Source: a virus
Virus record (IMG/VR): IMGVR_UViG_3300031857_022564
Coordinates: 1 to 33,583 of that record
Strand: one strand, 5' to 3'
DNA length: 33,583 nt
The position numbers and the translations under genes were made by a program. The notes below the pieces were generated by a model. That model did not search any database and was not told where the DNA came from. It saw only the letters and a program-made list of their open reading frames with translations. Numbering within the stretch: the first letter of the stretch is position 1; each line of letters begins with the position of its first letter. Shown here one piece after another: positions 7,396-15,326 of this stretch.

Positions 7396-7891
7396 AATGT
7401 TTATCTCTTTTAGATAGTATAGGATTATCAATAGGCCATTCAATTCCTAAATTAGAATCTTGCCAATTTAAACTAAATTGATCTTCTACATCAGGATATT
7501 TACCTGAATAAGCCCATTTGTAATGGAATATAGAAAAATCACTCATAACTAAAAAGCCATTTCCAAATCCTGGAGGTAATAATACAGATTGTCTAGTTTT
7601 GTCTGATAACATCATACTTGTCCAGTTACCATAGTTACGTGAATCCGGTCTATTATCAACTACTACAAAATATAATTCACCATACAAACATTCTACTAAT
7701 TTCCATGACTTATAATCCCCATGAATTCCTCTTAAAACATGTTTTCTAGAGGTTGATATTTTATCATGATTAAATTTTAAATCAGTTCTTGGAAATTCAT
7801 CTTCTTTCCATATAGTCCATAATTCACCTCTATAATCATAATGGACATTATGTTTATAAACCCCAACATCCGGTAATACTTGTACTCTCAT
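7385..7891 (-). CDS. RmlC-like NDP-4-keto-sugar 3,5-epimerase (cupin)
   Basis: A 168-residue cupin of the dTDP-4-dehydrorhamnose 3,5-epimerase family. Diagnostic parts are YDYRGELWTIW (normally DxRGxxxE/xW), SRKHVLRGIHGD (the LRGxH block carrying the catalytic His), GELYFVVVDNRPDS, and VLLPPGFGNGFLVMSD. These enzymes epimerise C3 and/or C5 of nucleotide-linked 4-keto-6-deoxy sugars. Its place beside the ColD-like dehydratase suggests it acts on a 4-keto deoxysugar of the same pathway. Whether it is a 3,5-, 3- or 5-epimerase cannot be decided. Confidence 0.85.
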   Translation of the reverse strand: MRVQVLPDVGVYKHNVHYDYRGELWTIWKEDEFPRTDLKFNHDKISTSRKHVLRGIHGDYKSWKLVECLYGELYFVVVDNRPDSRNYGNWTSMMLSDKTRQSVLLPPGFGNGFLVMSDFSIFHYKWAYSGKYPDVEDQFSLNWQDSNLGIEWPIDNPILSKRDKHYGL

Positions 7892-9067
7892 TTATAATGA
7901 ATTTAATACATTAATTAAAGTATCAATTTTTTCTCTTTCTAATGAAGGATAGTTTCCAACATACCAACCAAAGTGATGAACATGATCCATATTTGGGAAT
8001 TGAGAATGATCAATATTATAGTGTTTTTTAAACCAAGGCTGTCTTAATTGATTACCTCCACCAGATAAACCACGTCTGAATTCAATTCCGTTTTCACGTA
8101 ATGTTGATTCTACTTTATTTCTAAATTCAAAATCACCATCTTTTAATACAACTATGAAAGCGTAATTACATTGTCCATCCATTTCAATATCAGTATGATA
8201 TTTAGTTGAATCTAAATGTTCCATAAAGTACTTAAAATTATCAACACGATGTAAATTATTTGAATCTAGTTTTTTAATTTGAGATAAACCAATAACAGCA
8301 TTCAATTCAGTACTTCTGAAGTTGTGAGCAGGGCGAATAAAAATAAAGTCAGGATTCAAATCAGGGTTAGCATCAATGATTTCTTGTTTCATTTCATTAT
8401 TAGTCATTTCCCTCATCATACCATGAGAACGTAAAGCTCTACATACTTGATAGAATTTTTCATCATTAGTACAAATCATTCCGCCTTCAATAGTAGACAT
8501 ATGATGAGCAAAATAGAAACTAAAATTACTTGCAAACCCATAAGTACCTACTTTTTGTCCTTTAAATGTTGTACCATGAGATTCACAAACGTCTTCAATT
8601 AATAAAATGTTATTTTCATTACATAATTGAATTAATTCGTCTGTCAACCCATTAACACCAAGTACGTGAGTTAAAAATATTGCTCTTGTATTTGGAGTAA
8701 TAACTTGTTTTAATTTCTCAATATCAAATGAAAAATTCTTTAAATTAATATCACAAAATACAGGTTTCATTCCACTAAAGACAACAGATGAAATATCTGA
8801 AATCCAAGTAAGTGGTGGAACAATAATTTCACCTTCACCATGAATGTAATTCAAGGCCAACATAGTTAACTCGTTTGCTGATGCTCCGGAGTTAACCATT
8901 AAGTTATATTTAGTACCTAACCATTCACCCCAAGCATTTTCAAACTCAATAACTTTAGGTCCATTAGTTAGTTTAGGAATTTGGTCTTGACTTAAAAAGT
9001 CAATTAATGCGTTAACATCTTCCTTATCAATGTTATCGCTCATCAGCGGTAAATAAAAATTACTCAT
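7892..9067 (-). CDS. PLP/PMP-dependent NDP-sugar 3-dehydratase, ColD-like
   Basis: A 391-residue DegT/DnrJ/EryC1-family protein. The region where sugar aminotransferases carry the PLP-binding Lys reads FSFYFAHHMSTIEGGM (about 182-197), with His188/His189 instead of Lys. This is the hallmark of PMP-dependent C3 dehydratases (ColD, and E1/RfbH of the ascarylose and 3,6-dideoxyhexose pathways), which remove the 3-hydroxyl. The cofactor Asp lies in LLIEDVCESHG. I see no four-Cys [2Fe-2S] motif, so ColD is a better match than E1. The start at 9067 gives TAAT-ATG spacing after the upstream stop; an ATG at 9100 would add 11 residues inside the neighbouring gene. Confidence 0.87.
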   Translation of the reverse strand: MSNFYLPLMSDNIDKEDVNALIDFLSQDQIPKLTNGPKVIEFENAWGEWLGTKYNLMVNSGASANELTMLALNYIHGEGEIIVPPLTWISDISSVVFSGMKPVFCDINLKNFSFDIEKLKQVITPNTRAIFLTHVLGVNGLTDELIQLCNENNILLIEDVCESHGTTFKGQKVGTYGFASNFSFYFAHHMSTIEGGMICTNDEKFYQVCRALRSHGMMREMTNNEMKQEIIDANPDLNPDFIFIRPAHNFRSTELNAVIGLSQIKKLDSNNLHRVDNFKYFMEHLDSTKYHTDIEMDGQCNYAFIVVLKDGDFEFRNKVESTLRENGIEFRRGLSGGGNQLRQPWFKKHYNIDHSQFPNMDHVHHFGWYVGNYPSLEREKIDTLINVLNSL

Positions 9068-9068
9068 A

Positions 9069-9605
9069 TTATTTTTCTCCATAATAGTCTCCCCACTCAA
9101 CTAATACTGTTGGTCGGTTATCTGTTCTTTCATAAGCATATTGGAATGCTTCAAATATTTGATAAGGTTCATCTAAACGAATGATATCAACCCAGTCACA
9201 CATAGCTTTAAAACCAGAAGTAAAATCAGCTATATGTTGATGCTGAGGATGTAATGGGCGTTGAGATCCAATTGATGTTCTAATAATCACTTTAGGAGTA
9301 TAACCACCATTAGACATAATTTTAATTTTATCTAAATGGTTAACCAATTGGTTAGCTGCTAGTAATAAAAAGTTCCAACGTGGGTAAATTGAAATAGGTA
9401 CAGTTCCATTTAAAGCCATTCCTATTGTTATCCCCATCTGCATATCTTCATTTACAGGCATTTCTAACATTTTGTTTCTATCAACATCTTTTAAAGTGTT
9501 GGTAATAGCAGTTCCAGCATACTCAACTGCTTGTCCTAAAAACAAGGTATCTGATTTGGTGTTTAACCAATCCATTGACCTTTTTAATTCATCAAAGTAT
9601 TTCAT
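9069..9605 (-). CDS. Short TPP-enzyme pyrimidine-domain subunit (E1-beta/transketolase-like)
   Basis: A 178-residue protein corresponding to the Pyr domain of 2-oxoacid dehydrogenase E1-beta or transketolase. It carries LEMPVNEDMQMGITIGMAL (about 47-65), in which the conserved Glu that activates the TPP aminopyrimidine sits, and the SIYPRWNFLLLAANQLVNHLDK helix. The usual C-terminal transketolase domain (about 130 residues) is missing. It lies next to a PP-domain partner (9609..10217), so the two would form a split TPP-dependent enzyme. In the sugar cluster it most plausibly transfers a two-carbon unit; the real donor and acceptor are unknown. Confidence 0.77.
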   Translation of the reverse strand: MKYFDELKRSMDWLNTKSDTLFLGQAVEYAGTAITNTLKDVDRNKMLEMPVNEDMQMGITIGMALNGTVPISIYPRWNFLLLAANQLVNHLDKIKIMSNGGYTPKVIIRTSIGSQRPLHPQHQHIADFTSGFKAMCDWVDIIRLDEPYQIFEAFQYAYERTDNRPTVLVEWGDYYGEK

Positions 9606-9608
9606 TTT

Positions 9609-10217
9609 TTAAAATTGAATTCGTTGTCCAGCACCAGCATGAGGATATTTAGTTTCATATTGGTAATAAATTATTTTTCTTGTTTCATTTGCAAAACTTA
9701 GTTCTTCTATGTTCCAAACACTTCTTGTTTCAGTGCAAACTGATTTACCATTATCTTCAATAATAAAAGTAATGGGCAAATCATGATTAACAGCATATTT
9801 CCAATTTTCATAGAATGTACCTGTTTCAGAAGTCATATCACCTACAAAACACCAAACATGGTTTGTACCTCCTTTACGTTTAATATCTAAAGCAGTACCT
9901 GTTGCAATAGGAATATTTCCAGTTACAATAGCAGATGAATAAATATTATACTCAGGATAACATAATGTAATAGATTTACCATCTAAAATATCTTGTTTAA
10001 TTTGTTCTTGAGGTACTCCTTTCAATAAACATTGATAGTGAGATCTCCAAGTACAAAAAATCCAATCATCAGATTGTACATTTTTAAAAATATCTATCAT
10101 TTGTTCCTCATTTCCATAGTACAAATGAACGGGGGATTTAATCATAGCGTTGTTAAAACAATCAGCAATATGATCTTCAAAAGCAATTAATTGTTCTTTA
10201 GTTAGAAGATTTTCCAT
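9609..10217 (-). CDS. Short TPP-binding PP-domain subunit (E1-alpha-like)
   Basis: A 202-residue partner of the preceding protein. The TPP diphosphate/Mg motif is GDMTSETGTF...FIIEDNG, starting near residue 124, with the spacing of the GDGx(24-27)NN motif; the Gly of GDG is Met and the last pair is DN. The block TWRSHYQCLLKGVP resembles the E1-alpha segment FRxHxxxLxxG, and GNIPIATGTALDIKRKG matches the conserved helix before GDG. Family E1-alpha proteins are normally 320-370 residues, so this is a minimal version. It overlaps the radical-SAM gene by 20 bases. Confidence 0.77.
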   Translation of the reverse strand: MENLLTKEQLIAFEDHIADCFNNAMIKSPVHLYYGNEEQMIDIFKNVQSDDWIFCTWRSHYQCLLKGVPQEQIKQDILDGKSITLCYPEYNIYSSAIVTGNIPIATGTALDIKRKGGTNHVWCFVGDMTSETGTFYENWKYAVNHDLPITFIIEDNGKSVCTETRSVWNIEELSFANETRKIIYYQYETKYPHAGAGQRIQF

Positions 10218-11745
10218 TTTCTATAATTTTGCGTTTTAATTTTACTTTAAGCATTTCATTAATATTATCAACAGCTATTTGTCCAAATTTATTTTTTACT
10301 TTTTCTAAAAATGGAGGATATGAATGATATTCATCAAATGCTTTATCTCTAAATTCTAATACTTCAGCCGCTGAAAGTGTTTCTGTAGGTAAAGGTAATG
10401 TTTCATATCCATGAAATGAATAACCTTCATAACTATTAGGAAGTGGAGTTCCATTCATAACAGCATCTTTATATAATTTACTACCAGGTAAAGCCATAGC
10501 CGCGTAAGCGTTCCATCCAAAAGTACATAATTCTTTTGATAAATCCAAAGTTTTTTGCATACTTTCTTTAGTATCACCAGGCAATCCAAAAATATAATTT
10601 GCCATTACTTCAATATCCGCCTCATGTACTTGTTCAATAACTTTATTAATATCAACATCCTCAAACTTCCCTTTAGATACTTCTAATCTAACTGTTTTAT
10701 CACCACTTTCAATACCTAAAGCTAACCATTTAATACCAGCTTCACGAACCAGTTTTAATAAATCAGGGCGGCGGACTGTATCTACTCTTGAATAAGCCCA
10801 CATTCTAAGAAATTTACCATAACCTCTATCTCTTAACAACTCACAAAAAGGTACATAATATTTTCTATTAAGTAAAAACATTTCATCAGTAATTTTAATA
10901 GTGTAAACACCCAATTCAACTAATTTATCAAATTCTTTAATAATAAATTCAGGTGACCAATATCTCATAGCACTATAATTTCCTGCTACTCCAATTTCAT
11001 CATCATCATCTCTATTTAAAATATTAATCATACAAAAATCACACCCAAATTGACAACCTAAAGAAGTTTGAATAGCAGCGTAAGGTGAACGTTTATTTTG
11101 ATCATATTCTGCATGCCACATAGGCGCTCTATATAAATCTAAAGGACTTTCTTTCATTGGAAGTAAATCCCAAGCATAACCTGGAAGGTCAATGTCCATT
11201 CTATCATTAGGTACTACTTTTTCAGTTGGATTGATTTTAGGTATTCCATTTTCTCTCCAAACTAAGCCTTTAATATGTCCTAAATCATCAACATTAATAT
11301 TCTCTTGAGCTAATACATTAAGTAAAGCATAAACTCCTTCATTGGTAAAACCGAAATCAATTGATGGTTCATCTTTTAATGCTTTAACAGGTACTGCTTG
11401 AATATAAGATCCAAGATAAGATATAGGAGTTTTAATCCCGCATTCTTTTAAATACTCAGATAAATAAACAGCACCACTCATACTTACTGTTCCGGCATTT
11501 ACATTCTGTCCATAAACAACAAAACAAATAAGGCGAGGATTTAATAATTGAACTCGTTCTAATACTTGTTCTCTATTTAATTGCTCAGCATTAGCATCTA
11601 TAAGTCCTACAGTATATCCTTTAGAACGACAAGATTCAGCTAATAGTAAAGCCCAAGTTGGAGGTTCAATCGCTGAATAATCATTAGCTAGCCCCTGGTA
11701 AACACCAGTGGCGTTTCCAGGAGCTATAAATAGTACATCTATCAT
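10198..11745 (-). CDS. Radical SAM enzyme with N-terminal B12-binding-like domain
   Basis: A 515-residue radical SAM protein. The 4Fe-4S motif is CQFGCDFC (CxxxCxxC) about residues 230-237, with the SAM-binding region KITDEMFLLN and EAGIKWLALGIESGD typical of the BchE/HpnP-like class. The first 140 residues are a Rossmann-like domain as in cobalamin-binding radical SAM enzymes, but I see no clear DxHxxG motif, so B12 may be bound base-off without His or not at all. Such enzymes methylate or rearrange unreactive carbons; within the sugar cluster it may build a branched or methylated sugar. It overlaps the SDR gene by ATGA. Confidence 0.82.
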   Translation of the reverse strand: MIDVLFIAPGNATGVYQGLANDYSAIEPPTWALLLAESCRSKGYTVGLIDANAEQLNREQVLERVQLLNPRLICFVVYGQNVNAGTVSMSGAVYLSEYLKECGIKTPISYLGSYIQAVPVKALKDEPSIDFGFTNEGVYALLNVLAQENINVDDLGHIKGLVWRENGIPKINPTEKVVPNDRMDIDLPGYAWDLLPMKESPLDLYRAPMWHAEYDQNKRSPYAAIQTSLGCQFGCDFCMINILNRDDDDEIGVAGNYSAMRYWSPEFIIKEFDKLVELGVYTIKITDEMFLLNRKYYVPFCELLRDRGYGKFLRMWAYSRVDTVRRPDLLKLVREAGIKWLALGIESGDKTVRLEVSKGKFEDVDINKVIEQVHEADIEVMANYIFGLPGDTKESMQKTLDLSKELCTFGWNAYAAMALPGSKLYKDAVMNGTPLPNSYEGYSFHGYETLPLPTETLSAAEVLEFRDKAFDEYHSYPPFLEKVKNKFGQIAVDNINEMLKVKLKRKIIENGKSSN

Positions 11746-12680
11746 AAGTTGGTAAAATCTTTATCTTTAAATTTTCTAATTAGTTGGTATCCTTTAATCA
11801 ATTCTTGAATTCCATCTTCAAGTGTAAATGTAGGTATCCATCCTTGGGATTCCAATTTAGAGTTAGAAACCATATAATTTCTTTGATCAAAATCTTGCTT
11901 AAAGTTATTTTCTACAATTACTAAATCAGGAACATATAATTTAATAGTTTCTGCTAATTCTAATTTAGTACAATTTGCTGATGTTAAACCAACATTAAAA
12001 GCATTGTTATTGCATTTTTCATAATTTTCAATCATGAATAAAAAAGCATTAGCTATATCCCTAATGTGTATATAATTACGGATAAAATGAGACTCGAACA
12101 ATACTAAATAACCATCTGTAACTGCTTTATAAACGAAGTCTTGCACTAATAAATCCATTCTCATACGGTATGACATACCAAACACAGTAGCTAGTCTTAA
12201 CGCGATTCCATTACCTGAGTCTAGCACTGCTTTTTCAGCATTACATTTAGTTTCAGCATAAAGTGATAATGGTTTGAATGGAGAATCTTCAGTAATAATT
12301 TCAGTTGATGATCCATATTGACTATTTGTGTTTGGAATAATTACTTTTTGATCTTTAGTAATCCATTTAGTAATATTTTTTACTTGTTCATAATTTACTT
12401 TTACAGTCAATTCAGGTTGTGCTTTACAAGCAGGCATTCCTACAATTGCTGCTAAGGGAATAATTACATCATTTTTTTCTACTAATGATTTAAGTAAAGA
12501 TTCATTAGTAACATCTCCTAAAATAAAATCAAAATTAGGATGATAAGAAAAAGGTGCTACTGATGTTTGTTTGTAACTTAAATTGTCTAATACGGTAACT
12601 ACGTATCCTTTATTTAGTAAAACCTCTGTTAAAACGGAGCCTAGATATCCAGCTCCTCCTGTTATTAAAACTTTTTTCAT
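11742..12680 (-). CDS. SDR-family NDP-sugar epimerase/reductase
   Basis: A 312-residue extended short-chain dehydrogenase. NAD(P) motif GGAGYLG lies at 8-14, followed by an acidic residue in VLDNLSY that favours NAD. The catalytic YAETK (YxxxK) is near residue 142, and the preceding block is NTNSQYG, with Ser/Thr rather than the Asp-Glu pair of 4,6-dehydratases, so it is more likely an epimerase or 4-ketoreductase. Substrate-binding RNYIHIRDIANAF and AFNVGL are typical of nucleotide-sugar members. It probably acts before or after the dehydratase in the island. Confidence 0.87.
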   Translation of the reverse strand: MKKVLITGGAGYLGSVLTEVLLNKGYVVTVLDNLSYKQTSVAPFSYHPNFDFILGDVTNESLLKSLVEKNDVIIPLAAIVGMPACKAQPELTVKVNYEQVKNITKWITKDQKVIIPNTNSQYGSSTEIITEDSPFKPLSLYAETKCNAEKAVLDSGNGIALRLATVFGMSYRMRMDLLVQDFVYKAVTDGYLVLFESHFIRNYIHIRDIANAFLFMIENYEKCNNNAFNVGLTSANCTKLELAETIKLYVPDLVIVENNFKQDFDQRNYMVSNSKLESQGWIPTFTLEDGIQELIKGYQLIRKFKDKDFTNL

Positions 12681-13549
12681 ATATTGTTTAAATCTATTAT
12701 TTGTTGAATTAAATTATCTAATGTATAAGGAAAAAATGAGTTTTTAACTAACTCATAATTTTTGTTAATGTATGGTAATCTAGAATAATAATCATCAGGA
12801 GTTAAATTATTTATAATATTAAGTAATTCTTCTTTAGTTTCAAAACTAATAATTCCTCTTTTATCAAAATGTTCTCCTATATTTGGACAACCCCAATAAA
12901 TAGGAAGTGTTTTAGAAGCAAAAGCATCCCCAATTTTCTCAGTATACCAATTATTTGATTTAATATTTTCAACAGCGACATGAAACATATTTTCATTATA
13001 ACAGATTCGTTTAGGAATATTATTAAAAGTAGCACTTTCAGGTCTAGTACTTCTTCCTATACCTCCTTTATTATAATCGTCCCAATTGAAATCATCTAAA
13101 ACATAATACCATCGGTTTGGGGTTTGTATTTGATCTTTTAATTTATAAATTTCTTGTCTGAATCTATGACCTTCTACTAATGTTTTTGCTCCTGATAGAA
13201 ATGTTGTTTCAAATTTTTTATCCACAACAGTTTCAAAAGTATTGAGCCACTCATCTCCCTCACTCCTAGCACCATGATCAAATAATATAGCATTATCACA
13301 ATTATTTAATATATTTTCACTCCAAGTGAATATACCACTAAATAAATTATGATTTTGAATAACCCAATTATGCATTCCAAAAAATTCATTAGGTTCATGA
13401 ATGATTAGAAAATTATAAGGGTTGTGTTGTAAGTCACTATGATTTTGGGGAATGTAGTCGTTGAATATAGTTATTGGTTTATCACTATATTTTGAAAACA
13501 AAAACTCAAAATCGTTACTTGTTTTAAAATTAGTAAATATTTTTAACAT
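12677..13549 (-). CDS. GT10-like glycosyltransferase (fucosyltransferase family)
   Basis: A 290-residue protein with the C-terminal donor-binding signature of family 10 alpha-1,3/1,4-fucosyltransferases: VAVENIKSNNWYTEKIGDAFASKTLPIYWGCPNIGEHF (about 191-228, with the TEKIxDAF and PIYWGxPNI blocks). The N-terminal half is less conserved, as usual for the acceptor domain. It would transfer a 6-deoxyhexose (fucose or a related sugar) from a GDP-sugar. Since the nearby dehydratase is ColD-like (GDP-4-keto-6-deoxymannose 3-dehydratase in known systems), a GDP-3,6-dideoxyhexose is a reasonable donor, by inference. It overlaps neighbours by ATGA and TAATG. Confidence 0.8.
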   Translation of the reverse strand: MLKIFTNFKTSNDFEFLFSKYSDKPITIFNDYIPQNHSDLQHNPYNFLIIHEPNEFFGMHNWVIQNHNLFSGIFTWSENILNNCDNAILFDHGARSEGDEWLNTFETVVDKKFETTFLSGAKTLVEGHRFRQEIYKLKDQIQTPNRWYYVLDDFNWDDYNKGGIGRSTRPESATFNNIPKRICYNENMFHVAVENIKSNNWYTEKIGDAFASKTLPIYWGCPNIGEHFDKRGIISFETKEELLNIINNLTPDDYYSRLPYINKNYELVKNSFFPYTLDNLIQQIIDLNNI

Positions 13550-14262
13550 TATATACTAACTTTTTCAAACAACATATACCAGTTCCAACTTTGTATCATT
13601 TCATCAGGTAGTAAAGATTCACTATCTAATTTAGGATGATAAGGACACATTAGGTTAGATCTATATTCACCTAAAAATTTAAAATTATGATATTCCATAA
13701 ATAATAACCAGTTATCATAATCAAATAATCCTCTATAAATCCAGTTATGACCCATTCTCCAGTTAGGAACACTTACAAAAAACAAACCTCCATCTACTAA
13801 TAATTTATGAGATTGTCTCATAATATGTGAAGGGTTGAAAATATGTTCTAGAAAATCATTAGCCATAACCATATGGTACTCTTCATCTAACCCTTCAATA
13901 TCTAAACCTTCAGACATATCTTTAACAAAGAATTTACCTTTATAATTTCTTTCATTAAATACTTTTTCTGCTACTGGTTTATCAATTAAATGGTAATCTA
14001 ATTCATGTTTTGATTTTTTATGAATATATTGTGCTAATACTCCTGGGCCTGGGCCTAGTTCTAAGATTTTAGATACTCCTGTCTCATTTATTATATTACT
14101 AATAATATCTGATTCATGCTCATATCTATCAACCCATGCTTGTTCTTCTAATCGACTTACTGTGTAATTGTGTTCATTTTCCTCAGCCCATTCTGTCATA
14201 TCTTTAGTATCTGCTGTATGAACTCGAGGTGCTTCTTCATTTGGATGTCTATATAGTCCCAT
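13549..14262 (-). CDS. Class I SAM-dependent methyltransferase
   Basis: A 237-residue methyltransferase. SAM motif I is ILELGPGPGVL (about 66-76), the acidic ribose-binding residue follows in YHLIDKP, and the post-motif region MVMANDFLEHIFNPSHIMRQSHKLLVDGGLFFVSVPN is typical of methyltransferase-11/23 members. The target is unknown; its place between two glycosyltransferase genes suggests an O-methylated sugar or lipid-linked glycan. It begins with a TAATG one-base overlap and contributes SAH, which the island's nucleosidase could remove. Confidence 0.83.
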   Translation of the reverse strand: MGLYRHPNEEAPRVHTADTKDMTEWAEENEHNYTVSRLEEQAWVDRYEHESDIISNIINETGVSKILELGPGPGVLAQYIHKKSKHELDYHLIDKPVAEKVFNERNYKGKFFVKDMSEGLDIEGLDEEYHMVMANDFLEHIFNPSHIMRQSHKLLVDGGLFFVSVPNWRMGHNWIYRGLFDYDNWLLFMEYHNFKFLGEYRSNLMCPYHPKLDSESLLPDEMIQSWNWYMLFEKVSI

Positions 14263-14265
14263 AAC

Positions 14266-14874
14266 TTATATTGTATTATAAAAATTGTTTTGTTTTTCTT
14301 GTTTTTCTATTGATTTATGATGAATTAAAGCTAACTCATCTACTGCTGGTAATACTGTAAATTGTTTATATCCTTCAATCACTTCATGAACTGCATTTTT
14401 CCATTTAACTTCTGGAGTGTTTCTGTAGATTCTAGTTTGATAGTCAGGCCAATTTACTCTTTCGTTTTCATATCTCCAACCCCATTTCTGTATATGTTCT
14501 GGAGTGATACCACTCACGGTATTAATTCTAGGAACATAATACAAATCTACTTCAGGATTTGACTTAAGAATTTGAGGAAGTAATTCTAACATTTCTAGAG
14601 TTATTAATTCATCGGCATCAATTTGGAATATGAATTCTCCTAAGCAGTGTTTTTTGAGTTCATTTTTATATGAAGCGAAATCTTTATTTAAAGGATAAAA
14701 CCAATGTTTTATTCCTCTATCAATCACAACACCTAATACTTCTTCAGTGTGGTTATCTTGGTCAATTTGTACTACGACTTCATACTCAGGTGATAGAGCA
14801 CGTTCTTGAAGATAATCAAGTAACGTCTCTAACTCCTGGTGTTCATTACAAACAGTAATTGCTATACTAATCAT
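14266..14874 (-). CDS. GT2 family glycosyltransferase
   Basis: A 202-residue GT-A-fold transferase. The N-terminus ISIAITVCNEHQELETLLDYL is the nucleotide-binding strand-loop of family 2, VVVQIDQDN continues it, and EFIFQIDADELI contains the metal-binding DxD-type motif. KNAVHEVIEGY near the C-terminus resembles the acceptor-side W/H motif seen in bacterial GT2 proteins. It is shorter than most (about 240-330) but no domain is obviously missing. The sugar and acceptor are unknown. Confidence 0.83.
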   Translation of the reverse strand: MISIAITVCNEHQELETLLDYLQERALSPEYEVVVQIDQDNHTEEVLGVVIDRGIKHWFYPLNKDFASYKNELKKHCLGEFIFQIDADELITLEMLELLPQILKSNPEVDLYYVPRINTVSGITPEHIQKWGWRYENERVNWPDYQTRIYRNTPEVKWKNAVHEVIEGYKQFTVLPAVDELALIHHKSIEKQEKQNNFYNTI

Positions 14875-15326
14875 TTTGGTAATACTCCAATATATGAAAG
14901 AGCTTCCATGTAATCATGTTCAGCAAAATAAGATATTGTAGTCATATCCATTCTCCACTCATAGTATTTACCTGGTTGGCCTGGGATTGGATATTTTTCT
15001 TTTTCTTCATCTGTTACAGAAACTGCTTTAACAGCACTCCACATCCAATTTTCAATATTATTTCCATTAGCAAAAACCATCCCTTGTTGAGGTAAATTTA
15101 TAGCAGATGGCATCCAAACTTTTCCTTCCTTATCAGTATAAAATAAATCTTTATACAATTCAGGTAAAACTTCTAATTGAGATTCAAAAAAAGCCTCACC
15201 TTCTTTCATTAATGAATTAGTTTGAAAACCACACCCATAACAAAAATAAGTTTTTATTTCATGGTTTACTTCATCAACGTAACAAGCATCTGAGTTACAT
15301 CTATTACATATAATTAAATTATCCAT
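14871..15326 (-). CDS. Hypothetical protein with N-terminal zinc ribbon
   Basis: A 151-residue protein. Residues 7-10 (CNRC) and about 29-32 (CYGC) make a four-Cys zinc ribbon. The rest is acidic and aromatic, with NGNNIENWMWSAVKAVSV and YYEWRMDMTTISYFAEHDYMEAL, and does not match a family I know. It sits between glycosyltransferase genes, overlapping the upstream one by 8 bases (ATGGATAA) and the downstream one by ATGA, so it is a real member of the island. Confidence 0.6.
   Translation of the reverse strand: MDNLIICNRCNSDACYVDEVNHEIKTYFCYGCGFQTNSLMKEGEAFFESQLEVLPELYKDLFYTDKEGKVWMPSAINLPQQGMVFANGNNIENWMWSAVKAVSVTDEEKEKYPIPGQPGKYYEWRMDMTTISYFAEHDYMEALSYIGVLPK

Noticed and set aside
11742-12680. 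NDP-sugar 4,6-dehydratase for the SDR protein
   Set aside because: The Asp-Glu pair of 4,6-dehydratases before the catalytic Tyr is missing (NTNSQYG), so it fits epimerase or reductase better.
14362-14858. Plus-strand frames opposite the GT2 gene
   Set aside because: GT2 motifs are clear on the minus strand; these frames have none.
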